From Vampirovibrio sp041737375 (lineage in GTDB: Bacteria; Cyanobacteriota; Vampirovibrionia; Vampirovibrionales; Vampirovibrionaceae): DNA of 38,097 nt. Within the stretch, counting starts at the first letter, position 1. The number at the start of each line of letters is the position of its first letter. The stretch is from contig NZ_JBGSRV010000021.1 in NCBI RefSeq assembly GCF_041737375.1, positions 1-38,097 on the forward strand, written 5' to 3'. Below the pieces are notes generated by a model. The model worked only from the letters and a program-made list of their open reading frames with translations, ran no database searches and was not told the DNA's origin. Positions 1-7,034 of this stretch are shown here, in pieces. The position numbers were made by a program, and so were the translations under genes.

Positions 1-2
1 CC

Positions 3-812
3 CCTACCCCTACCCCTACCGGGCCTATTGATCCGGGAAGTCTTGAGCTGAAAGATATCCCTGTGGATGCCCAAGGCAACATGACGGCTGGTTTTGTGAA
101 CCAGTTGTTTAAAACCTCTGGCAACGTCAATACAGCCATCTTGAGCGACAGTGAACCGTCTGGCATGACCAAATTCGCTAGAATTGGCCTCAGGATGCTG
201 GGCCACGACTTATACGATGGTGAAATCAATGGTGATGTGGCGTTCCGAACCTTGCTGGCTCCTGATGAAAGCCATAACCGAGGCATTTTTCAGGGCAGTA
301 GAGACAATGCCCAGCAAATTGCCGAAAACAAGGATATGGTCCGAAAATGGGGTGAATTAGACCTTAAGGACGACGGCAAGGTAAATGGCAGCGTCTATAT
401 TAAACTCACTGAAGACGTATGGCCTACCACTGATGAGGTCGCCATTACAGGGTTTGCCAAGGATATTAAAACCCGTAATTCTACCCTGAAAGCCAGCGAA
501 TTGTTAAAGGCCACCACCAATGTGGAAACACCGGCAGGTGTGACCGAATTCGCTGCAAAAACCGGTGTTTCACCCAAAGAGTTGCTGAACTTCTCGCTTT
601 GGGGCCACCGTATTCTGGACCGTTCCTTCACCACCGAAGATTTGGCCCAGGATGCTCTGACCAACCCACGATCCATTGATTTTGGGCTGACTCAGTTCAA
701 TCAGGAGAACCGGGCTTATATGCAGAGCCTGACCACGGATCCGAACGCCAAATCCACAGTGGGCCTTGGGGTGCTGAACCTGCTCACCAAGTTATCCAAC
801 AACCTCCCCTAA
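3..812 (+). CDS. Unknown protein with Pro-Thr linker, 3' part only
   Basis: The reading frame is open to the left edge, so the gene is cut; the part seen is 269 codons ending in TAA at 810-812. It opens with a (Pro-Thr)3 run coded by a pure 6-bp repeat (cccta/c), typical of a flexible linker between domains. The rest is a polar globular region of about 255 residues with no cysteine and no membrane segment. Three short Gly/Asn turns look alike: DAQGNMTAGF, YDGEINGDVAF and DDGKVNGSVYI. They resemble calcium-loop or dockerin/EF-hand-like turns, but none has a full DxDxDG ligand set, so this is a weak idea. A GTG at 63 could be taken as a start, but continuous coding upstream argues against it. 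A strong terminator follows. I do not recognise the family; the Pro-Thr linker recalls the proline-rich proteins near 20 kb and 22 kb. Confidence 0.7.
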   Translation, partial: PTPTPTGPIDPGSLELKDIPVDAQGNMTAGFVNQLFKTSGNVNTAILSDSEPSGMTKFARIGLRMLGHDLYDGEINGDVAFRTLLAPDESHNRGIFQGSRDNAQQIAENKDMVRKWGELDLKDDGKVNGSVYIKLTEDVWPTTDEVAITGFAKDIKTRNSTLKASELLKATTNVETPAGVTEFAAKTGVSPKELLNFSLWGHRILDRSFTTEDLAQDALTNPRSIDFGLTQFNQENRAYMQSLTTDPNAKSTVGLGVLNLLTKLSNNLP

Positions 813-837
813 ACAATTTGGCGTTATGAAGCGAAAA

Positions 838-871
838 CCCCCGGTATCTTTTCGATGCCGGGGGTTTTTTT
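838..871 (+). terminator. Rho-independent terminator, probably bidirectional
   Basis: An 11-bp stem (838-848 with 854-864, one G-T pair) with a TTTTC loop is followed by seven T. It lies 25 bp after the stop of the left-edge gene. Read on the minus strand it begins exactly at the stop codon of the small ORF 870-1163, so it may serve both. Confidence 0.9.
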
Positions 872-1163
872 AATGCTGGTTTTTTTGGGCTTTGGCGGCT
901 CGTGGTTTGTTAACGATGGGTGGGTAAGGCTGATAACGGTGTTCGTGAGAGCGTTTGTGCCGAATGGGACCATAATGGGTGTTGTGTTTCTCGGACAATG
1001 GAATCGGCTTGTCCGAGGCTTTTTGAAAGGTGTCTGTTTTAAGCCCGGATTCCAGAGTTTGAGGGTGCCCTTCTTCAGAATCGTCTTTTGGGTTGACTGC
1101 CGGACTGGGCGGATTCCAGGGCTTTGGGGTGGTAAACAGGTGGGGTGTTATTCGGTGGAGCAT
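870..1163 (-). CDS. Candidate small basic protein, 97 codons, unknown
   Basis: This short frame is not certain to be a gene. In favour: AAGGA at 1171-1175 sits 7 nt before an ATG, the stop codon abuts a strong terminator, and it lies 60 bp downstream of the RelA/SpoT-fold gene on the same strand, as a second gene of that unit would. The product is rich in Pro, His, Lys and Arg (for example KHNTHYGPIRHKRSHEHRYQ), has no cysteine and no membrane segment, and is probably unstructured or nucleic-acid binding. The overlapping plus-strand frame at 855-1187 looks worse. I recognise no family. Confidence 0.4.
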   Translation of the reverse strand: MLHRITPHLFTTPKPWNPPSPAVNPKDDSEEGHPQTLESGLKTDTFQKASDKPIPLSEKHNTHYGPIRHKRSHEHRYQPYPPIVNKPRAAKAQKNQH

Positions 1164-1223
1164 GGGTGGTTCCTTGGTTCAGGGTAGGGACTAGAAAGGA
1201 TTGCAATGGGGGGCGGTGGCCCG

Positions 1224-2318
1224 TCATTCCAGCGAGGCCCCGTGTATTCGTCGTAAATCCAGCAACGGAAACCCGCGCAGGCTGTCTGCTAAAACAGGGG
1301 AAACTTGGGGTTTTACACCCATTTCCAGCAGGCGGGCTTTTTGATAGTACTGCGCCAGATAAGCCAGATAGTCCTCGGTTTGGCGGGGCGAAAGGTTGTG
1401 AATGATGGTTTCCAGCTTACGTTTGTCCAGTCCGCCTGAACTGGAAACATTTCTACCGGGCAAGGTTTTGCCTTTTCGAATGTCATAGACCAGATGCTCG
1501 ACGCTGGCCACCTTTTCCACTTGGGGGCCACGGATTTGCAGCTCCCCCGGTGTGCCATCCTGAAAACGCACTTTGAGTTGAAGTGCGGTATAGCCCGATG
1601 ATTTGACGGCTTGTGGGGTGTGATGGATAACTTGAACCGAGGGGGCTTTTAAAGGCTCTGGTAAAGCTTTATGGGCTGTTTGATGTGCCTTTAGCAGGGT
1701 TTTCAAGTTTGGGGTGGATAAATAGGAGGCGCAGCGAGGGCCGTGATAATCGTTGATTTCCAGCAACGCCATGCGATTGTTTTCAATTAATGGGGCCAAA
1801 CTTTGTACGCAGCGATCCATCTCCTGAGGGCCGCCTTGCCGTAAAATAAGCCGGAACCCGATGGCGTCCGTTATTTTGGCTTTGGCCCAACTTGGGGAAA
1901 TGGTGGTGATGTTTTCTTTTTGGGCCACTCGAATTAATTTGTCGGCAATGGAAGCGGGAGTTTTGACCCTGCCACTGAGGGTTCCCTGATCGCTAAAGGC
2001 TTTTCGCATTTCCTGAAGCATGAGGCCATAGCCTTGGCCCGATTCCTTGGCCAGCCCCTCTGCTATTTCAGCAATGGGCGCTCGGCGAATTAAGGGTTGA
2101 AAGGGTATGATTTGAGAGCGTTGAGGGGGTGGGGTATGGTTGGCGTCCGATTTTTTCAAAAACAGGGTGTCTTCGGCTAAACGCTCACTTTTTGCCAAGA
2201 CAGTACTGGCCCTTTTAAATGGGGCGGCTGGGCGCTGGGGCTGTTTGAGTGCGTGTTGTTGTCTTCCCGGAAAAAACGCCGATAGCCCCACTCCGTTGAT
2301 GAATCGGGTTGTTTGCAC
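1224..2318 (-). CDS. RelA/SpoT-fold nucleotidyltransferase-like protein
   Basis: A 364-residue protein whose middle shows the order of motifs of (p)ppGpp synthetase domains: GRVKTPASIADKLIR (116-130, like the R-x-K-S-x-x-S-I-x-x-K-L helix), TDAIGFRLIL (150-159, like DLxGxR with the metal-binding Asp), SGYTALQ (241-247, like GYRSLH) and GELQIRG (258-264, like EIQIRT with the catalytic Glu), then EHLVYDIRKGK. Asp, Tyr and Glu are kept, but the usual His of YRSLH is Gln247 and the Thr of QIRT is Gly. About 110 residues precede the domain and about 80 follow; there is no HD hydrolase, TGS or ACT domain, so it is neither a long RelA/SpoT nor a minimal small alarmone synthetase. Start is GTG at 2318 with only a weak Shine-Dalgarno, so the N-terminus is unsure. 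It could make an alarmone, be a toxin-type relative that modifies RNA, or be inactive. Confidence 0.75.
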   Translation of the reverse strand: MQTTRFINGVGLSAFFPGRQQHALKQPQRPAAPFKRASTVLAKSERLAEDTLFLKKSDANHTPPPQRSQIIPFQPLIRRAPIAEIAEGLAKESGQGYGLMLQEMRKAFSDQGTLSGRVKTPASIADKLIRVAQKENITTISPSWAKAKITDAIGFRLILRQGGPQEMDRCVQSLAPLIENNRMALLEINDYHGPRCASYLSTPNLKTLLKAHQTAHKALPEPLKAPSVQVIHHTPQAVKSSGYTALQLKVRFQDGTPGELQIRGPQVEKVASVEHLVYDIRKGKTLPGRNVSSSGGLDKRKLETIIHNLSPRQTEDYLAYLAQYYQKARLLEMGVKPQVSPVLADSLRGFPLLDLRRIHGASLE

Positions 2319-2386
2319 AGATAGATCCCACTTGTCATAAAGATGGGTTCAGCCTGAGTACTGAATGCCCAAAATAAACTGGCCAA

Positions 2387-2415
2387 ATTATACTTAAAAA
2401 ACATACTACAAGCAT
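2387..2415 (-). promoter_or_regulatory. Candidate promoter for the RelA/SpoT-fold gene
   Basis: On the minus strand a perfect TATAAT (2392 down to 2387) lies in an A/T-rich stretch about 70 bp upstream of the GTG start. The -35 side is poor (ATGCTT at 17 bp), so the call rests on the -10 box and position. Confidence 0.35.
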
Positions 2416-2504
2416 CCGGTTTTCCATGATGTATAAATGACCGGCAGGGATCTCAAAAAGGGGGTGGGTTAATATCAGTACCGAATGGCCCCCATGTTTG
2501 CCGC

Positions 2505-2831
2505 TTATTCTCGAAACACCACAAACACGGCCAGCACAATCAGCCCAAACCCCAGAATGTAATTCCATTTGAGGGGTTCTTTGAGGTAGAACACCGAAAA
2601 CAGGCAAAAGATGGCCAGCGTAATCACTTCCTGAATAATTTTGAGTTGGGCGCCGTTAAATTGCCCGTAGCCCATGCGGTTGGCGGGCACTTGCAAACAG
2701 TATTCAAAAAAGGCGATGCCCCAACTGGCCAAAATCACAATCCACAGGGGGGAGCTGCGAAACTTGAGGTGTCCATACCAGGCAAAGGTCATAAACACGT
2801 TGGATAAAACCAGCAGCACAATGGCCCACAT
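2505..2831 (-). CDS. DUF486 (DMT-like) small membrane protein
   Basis: A 108-residue, very hydrophobic protein with four predicted membrane helices. The start VLSNVFMTFAWYGHLKF and the C-terminal EPLKWNYILGFGLIVLAV are characteristic of the DUF486 family, a half-size relative of drug/metabolite transporters. Its ATG overlaps the stop of the epimerase gene (TGATG), so it is translationally coupled as the last gene of the DgcN-DgcA-like unit. That placing suggests transport of a substrate or product of that pathway, but no DUF486 substrate is established. Length is as expected for the family. Confidence 0.85.
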   Translation of the reverse strand: MWAIVLLVLSNVFMTFAWYGHLKFRSSPLWIVILASWGIAFFEYCLQVPANRMGYGQFNGAQLKIIQEVITLAIFCLFSVFYLKEPLKWNYILGFGLIVLAVFVVFRE

Positions 2832-3889
2832 CAGGGGTGGCCCTGGCGAGGTATCACCCCCAGGCCCGGACGGTGGGGCAGGTAGAACCGGCTGCCCTCA
2901 AAGCGAATGCCTTCGTAAGCATCTTCGGCCATCAGCAAGGCGCCGTCCAAATCGCAGTAATCCACCAAGGGACTGAGCTGGGCAAAGGCGGTGACTGATA
3001 GCGAGCTTTCCCCAAAGCCGCCCAGCATAATCCCCAATCCGTGCGCTCTGGCGGCGTGAATCATACGCAGCGCTTCGGTGAGTCCGCCGGTTTTGGTGTG
3101 CTTCAGGTTAATGGCGTGGAAATACTGGGCGCAGCGGGGAATATCGCCTAAAACATGGCAACTTTCATCCGCCATCAGGGGCAAGGGGCTTTCCGCTTTC
3201 AAGCGGGCGTAATCCTCATCCGTACAAGACAGCTTGAGGGGTTCTTCCACAAATTCCACATGGTTTTCCCGCAGCAACTGGGCGATTTCTAAAAAGTCGG
3301 ACACCTCCCAGCCAGCGTTGGCATCCACCCGCATGGTAATTTGCGGATGGGGGGCCAATGCTCGAATGGCCTCAAAGATTTCCACGTCATTGGGGGAACC
3401 CAGTTTGACTTTCAGCACATCGTAGCCTCGGGATAAGGCCACCTCGGTTTTTCGTTTCACGGTATCCAAATCGGCAATGCCAATGGTGTAGGAGCTTTTG
3501 GGGGCTTGGGCAGGGTCCAGTCCCCACAGCTGCCATACTGGCATATTTAGATATTTCCCCTGTAAATCGTAAAAGGCCTGATCGATCCCGGATTTAGCGG
3601 CCATATTGCCTTCCAGCGCGGCAAAGCGGGTATGCAGTTTTTGCAGGTCAAAGGGGGTTAAATCGCTGAGCAGGCCCGATTCGGTTAACTGCTGGTAAAA
3701 CCGGCATACGGATTGGGCGTCTTCTCCGTAAAACTGGGAAGGAACCGCTTCCCCTTGCCCCTGATAGGTTTGTCCGTTCCGCTCCCAGCTCAGGGTGGCA
3801 ATCACCGTGGTGGCATGGCTGTGGGAATGCCGGGAAATGGTGAAGGTAAATTCATAAGGAATGTCCAGTGTCTCATACTGTAATTTCAA
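2831..3889 (-). CDS. dgcA: Enolase-superfamily epimerase, DgcA / dipeptide epimerase type
   Basis: Muconate-lactonizing-enzyme branch of the enolase superfamily: N-terminal capping domain, then a TIM barrel with KVKLG (first K-x-K, about 160-162), RVDANAGW (metal Asp, about 189), FVEEPL (Glu, about 216), MADES (Asp, about 241) and NLKHTKTGG (second-face Lys, about 263). These are the ligands and the Lys pair of L-Ala-D/L-Glu epimerases and of N-acetyl-D-Glu racemase DgcA. The adjoining DUF1611/DgcN-like gene favours the second reading: racemising N-acetyl-D-glutamate so that D-glutamate can be used. A dipeptide epimerase acting on peptidoglycan fragments remains possible. The open frame reaches a TTG at 3907 with no Shine-Dalgarno; AAGGGA 9 nt before the TTG at 3889 makes that start more likely. 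It follows the DUF1611 gene by a short gap and overlaps the DUF486 start. Confidence 0.88.
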   Translation of the reverse strand: MKLQYETLDIPYEFTFTISRHSHSHATTVIATLSWERNGQTYQGQGEAVPSQFYGEDAQSVCRFYQQLTESGLLSDLTPFDLQKLHTRFAALEGNMAAKSGIDQAFYDLQGKYLNMPVWQLWGLDPAQAPKSSYTIGIADLDTVKRKTEVALSRGYDVLKVKLGSPNDVEIFEAIRALAPHPQITMRVDANAGWEVSDFLEIAQLLRENHVEFVEEPLKLSCTDEDYARLKAESPLPLMADESCHVLGDIPRCAQYFHAINLKHTKTGGLTEALRMIHAARAHGLGIMLGGFGESSLSVTAFAQLSPLVDYCDLDGALLMAEDAYEGIRFEGSRFYLPHRPGLGVIPRQGHP

Positions 3890-3933
3890 GCTAAAAGTTC
3901 CCTTCAAGCGCTTTTAAAATGCGGAAAATCGAC

Positions 3934-5097
3934 TTAAATTTGAGGCGTGGTAATTTGAACCGGGGCAATGGCCAGCGCTTCCAGCAAGCTTTGAACCCCG
4001 TAGCGCACCGGATCGGTGGCTGGCAATCCGGTTTCCAGACGCATTTGCAGTAGGTAGCGTTCGGCGTCCTCTTCTGTTAAGTCGGCGGTGTTTACCGAAA
4101 TTCCAGCCACCCTGGCCTTGGGCTGACCGATGGGACGCACCCAGCTGGCCGCCATTTCATACAGGGCAATCAGTTCCTTCATACCGGGCATGGGGATTTG
4201 AGGGTAGTTACGCACCGTTTCCAGTGCGGCCTTATGGCATAAAATCAGGGCATCCGGGTTGGCCCCGTGCAATAGGGATAACGTTACCCCGGAATAAGCC
4301 GGATGAATTAATGAGCCTTGACCTTCCACAAACACGTAATGGGTGCGCCCCGGCTCCTGTTGAGCCTGGGCGGTGGCTTTTTCCTGAACGCATTCCTGAA
4401 TACAGGTTTCAATGCCTCCGGCCATGAAGTCCCCAATCACCCGATCCAGAGGCACCCCTTTACCGCTGATTAAAATGCCGGTTTGCCCGGTGGCCACAAA
4501 GGCGCTGCTTTCTCCCAATGCCTGGGTGGCGGCGTATAACTCCAGGGCGGTGTGCATTTTTCCCACGGAACAATCGGAACCCACCATGGCCACCACTTTT
4601 AAATGCTCAGGCCGTGGCTTTTGCAGGTTGATGCTCTGGAACCGATTGGGTCCGTATGCCGCCGGGTCCCGAACGTCCCACAGCGAAACTTGTCGTTGTT
4701 GGGCCAATGATACCAGTTCAGGTTCCTCAGACAGGAAAAAATGCAATCCGTTGATCAAATGCAACCCGTGCTCAATGGCCTGCTTTAGAATGGCTCGCCA
4801 TTCTGGCGGCAATTGTCCACCGGGCGGGGCGGTGCCAATCAGCAGGGCTTTGGGCTGATAGGTGAGGGCCGCTTCCAGATGGGCCACAATGGGGGCATCA
4901 CAAGGCAGGCCGGTTACTTGCCGCACGGTTTTGCCCGCATGAGTGCTATCTACAACGGCGGCAATGGGCCATTGTCCGTAGCGAATGACGCCCAGCGCCA
5001 ACTTGGATTGGGATTCTCCAAAAGAGCCTTCGCATAAAATTACCAAAGGCGTCTCTTCCGCTTGATGGAAGGGAAAAGGGGCTTCCGTACTGGCCAT
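3934..5097 (-). CDS. dgcN: DUF1611 family protein, D-glutamate N-acetyltransferase DgcN-like
   Basis: A 387-residue protein with an N-terminal Rossmann-like half and a C-terminal P-loop half; the phosphate-binding loop GSDCSVGK is at 173-180, the hallmark of DUF1611. The stretch GESQSKLALGVIRYG near residue 27 and DSTHAGKTVRQVTGLP near 50 are also family features. Members studied in marine bacteria (DgcN) acetylate D-glutamate and work with the racemase DgcA; here the epimerase follows directly, matching that module. First gene of a three-gene minus-strand unit, with an ATG start and only a weak GAGAG upstream. The exact substrate is inferred from the pairing, not seen in the sequence. Confidence 0.85.
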   Translation of the reverse strand: MASTEAPFPFHQAEETPLVILCEGSFGESQSKLALGVIRYGQWPIAAVVDSTHAGKTVRQVTGLPCDAPIVAHLEAALTYQPKALLIGTAPPGGQLPPEWRAILKQAIEHGLHLINGLHFFLSEEPELVSLAQQRQVSLWDVRDPAAYGPNRFQSINLQKPRPEHLKVVAMVGSDCSVGKMHTALELYAATQALGESSAFVATGQTGILISGKGVPLDRVIGDFMAGGIETCIQECVQEKATAQAQQEPGRTHYVFVEGQGSLIHPAYSGVTLSLLHGANPDALILCHKAALETVRNYPQIPMPGMKELIALYEMAASWVRPIGQPKARVAGISVNTADLTEEDAERYLLQMRLETGLPATDPVRYGVQSLLEALAIAPVQITTPQI

Positions 5098-5143
5098 TGA
5101 CCACGCTCTCAGTCGTATGATTTCAAAACTGCCTCAGGCTTTT

Positions 5144-5172
5144 ATTCTAGGGCTTTTCAAGGCAATTGAAAA
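5144..5172 (-). promoter_or_regulatory. Promoter of the dgcN-dgcA-DUF486 unit
   Basis: On the minus strand TTTTCA (5172-5167), a 17-bp spacer and TAGAAT (5149-5144) lie about 50 bp upstream of the ATG at 5097, in the A/T-rich space between two divergent genes. Confidence 0.5.
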
Positions 5173-5321
5173 CTAAAAAATAGAAAATGCCGTGTATCAG
5201 TTTGGTGACATTTCAGCGCAACCATTCAACTTTTTAAAACGGTGCACGTCTTTACCCAACATAACGGGGCTTTTGGCTTTCCGGGCGTCGTTGGTTATGT
5301 CACTCAGGTCATGAGTTCGGT

Positions 5322-5340
5322 AAGGAGCGTTGGTGCATTG
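5322..5340 (+). promoter_or_regulatory. Shine-Dalgarno that decides the DipZ start (TTG)
   Basis: AAGGAG at 5322-5327 is 10 nt before the TTG at 5338. The upstream in-frame GTG at 5242 and ATG at 5311 have no usable ribosome site. Starting at 5338 puts the first membrane helix and its SPC motif at residues 5-27, as in CcdA-type proteins. Confidence 0.6.
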
Positions 5341-6993
5341 GATATCTTAAACCTGGGACTGGCCTTTCTGGAAGGGTTGGCCATTGTTATCTCCCCCTGT
5401 ATTTTACCGGTGTTGCCCATTTTGTTGTCCACCGGCATTGATGGCGGCAAGCTGCGTCCCTATGGCCTGATTTTTGGATTTGTGGTCGCATTCAGTTTGT
5501 TTACGCTGCTATCCCGTCAACTGGTGCAAGCCTTGGGCCTTGATGCGGAGCTGCTGCGCCAAATTTCCTTTTATATTCTCATTGGGTTTGGCATTATTTT
5601 ACTGTCTGAAAGCCTGTCCGATTTTTTCGCCGCCTTCACTGCTCGTTTATCGGATTTCGGGCAAGGGATGATCAATCGCCAGCGCAATAATACCGGCTTT
5701 TGGAGCGGCTTACTGGTGGGTTGTGCCATTGGCTTAGTGTGGACCCCCTGTGCCGGACCCATTTTAACCGCGGTGATTGTACAAACCATTCGACAGGAAA
5801 CCGATTTGGCGGGCGCACTGACTATTTTGGCCTTTGCGCTGGGATCGGCTTTACCCATGTTGATTTTAACCTTACAAGGAAAAAAATTAATGACTCAACT
5901 TGCATTTTTTAAACGTCATAGTGTTTTGATGCGTAAGGCCTTTGGGGTTTTAATCATCCTCACTGTAATCGGGACGGCCCAAGGCACTTTATCACCCTGG
6001 AACTTCTCGCTGGCTGGGCCGCAGGCGAAACCGGCTGCCACGAAGGCTTCCAAGCCAACCCCCAAGCTTGTGAATAGATTGGCCCAGCCTTACGCCGCCC
6101 CGGAATTTAGCGGGCTGAACGCCTGGATTAATACTCAGCCGCTCACCATGAAATCCCTGAAGGGGAAAGTGGTGCTGATCGATTTCTGGACCTATTCCTG
6201 TATTAACTGTGTGCGAACCTTGCCCTACATTACCAGTTGGGATCGTAAGTACCGGGATCAAGGGCTGGTGATTGTGGGCGTTCATGCCCCCGAATTTGAA
6301 TTTGAAAAGAAACTGGATAACGTGAAACGTGCGGTGGCCCAACATCACATTCAGTACCCGGTGGCGCTGGATAATCATCTGGATACCTGGACCAACTTTC
6401 GCAACCAGTACTGGCCTGCCCACTATTTAATTGATCGCGAAGGCCGGGTGGTTTACACCCACTTTGGAGAAGGGGAATACGCCACCACCGAAAGCAATAT
6501 CCGGGCCTTGCTGGGTGTGGGTCAATTCACCGCCAAAGACAAACCCATGGCTGAAAAACCGGCTACTTCCTACGCCATCAACCAAACGCCCGAAACTTAT
6601 TTGGGATACGCCAGGGCTCAAACCTTTTTTGGAACGCCGGGATTAGAGCCGGATCAGGTCACTGCCTTTAGTTTTCCGGGCAAGTTGCCCATGAACCGTT
6701 GGGCCTTAAAGGGCAAATGGTTTGTGGATTCCGAAAAAGTGATTGCTCAGGAAGCAGGCGCTGCCTTGCGGTTGCATTTTTGGGGCAAAAAAGTATTTTT
6801 GGTAATGGGTGTTCCGCCTAAAAAAAGCGTGGCGGTTAAAATACTGCTGAACGGCAAGCCGGTTAAAACCATTACCGTAAACCAGCATACCCTGTATACC
6901 CTGCTGGATTTGGATAAGGCCAAGCCGGGAACGCTGGAATTGCAGGCCGCTTCCCCCGGTTTATCCGCTTACGCCTTTACGTTTGGCAGTTAA
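5338..6993 (+). CDS. dipZ: DipZ: CcdA-type transmembrane thiol reductase fused to thioredoxin domain
   Basis: A three-part envelope redox protein. Residues about 1-230 form a CcdA-like membrane domain with the two conserved cysteines in ISPCILPVLP (about 21) and VWTPCAGPIL (about 139) that carry electrons across the membrane. After a Pro/Lys/Ala linker comes a TlpA-like thioredoxin fold with the active site CINC (288-291) in FWTYSCINCVRTLP. The last 130 residues, starting near TPETYLGYARA, are the beta-sandwich C-terminal domain seen in DipZ. It should pass reducing power from cytoplasmic thioredoxin to envelope proteins. Start chosen from the ribosome site; longer forms from 5311 or 5242 are open. 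Stands alone, divergent from dgcN and convergent with ppc (41 bp between stops). No T-run terminator is seen between them. Confidence 0.92.
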   Translation: MDILNLGLAFLEGLAIVISPCILPVLPILLSTGIDGGKLRPYGLIFGFVVAFSLFTLLSRQLVQALGLDAELLRQISFYILIGFGIILLSESLSDFFAAFTARLSDFGQGMINRQRNNTGFWSGLLVGCAIGLVWTPCAGPILTAVIVQTIRQETDLAGALTILAFALGSALPMLILTLQGKKLMTQLAFFKRHSVLMRKAFGVLIILTVIGTAQGTLSPWNFSLAGPQAKPAATKASKPTPKLVNRLAQPYAAPEFSGLNAWINTQPLTMKSLKGKVVLIDFWTYSCINCVRTLPYITSWDRKYRDQGLVIVGVHAPEFEFEKKLDNVKRAVAQHHIQYPVALDNHLDTWTNFRNQYWPAHYLIDREGRVVYTHFGEGEYATTESNIRALLGVGQFTAKDKPMAEKPATSYAINQTPETYLGYARAQTFFGTPGLEPDQVTAFSFPGKLPMNRWALKGKWFVDSEKVIAQEAGAALRLHFWGKKVFLVMGVPPKKSVAVKILLNGKPVKTITVNQHTLYTLLDLDKAKPGTLELQAASPGLSAYAFTFGS

Positions 6994-7034
6994 ATCTGGT
7001 GGCAGTTAAATTTGGCGGTAGGTAAAAGCAAAAA

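Noticed and set aside
855..1187. 110-codon plus-strand frame after the terminator
   Set aside because: It starts inside the terminator hairpin, has no ribosome site and is Trp/Gly/Phe-rich like shadow frames.
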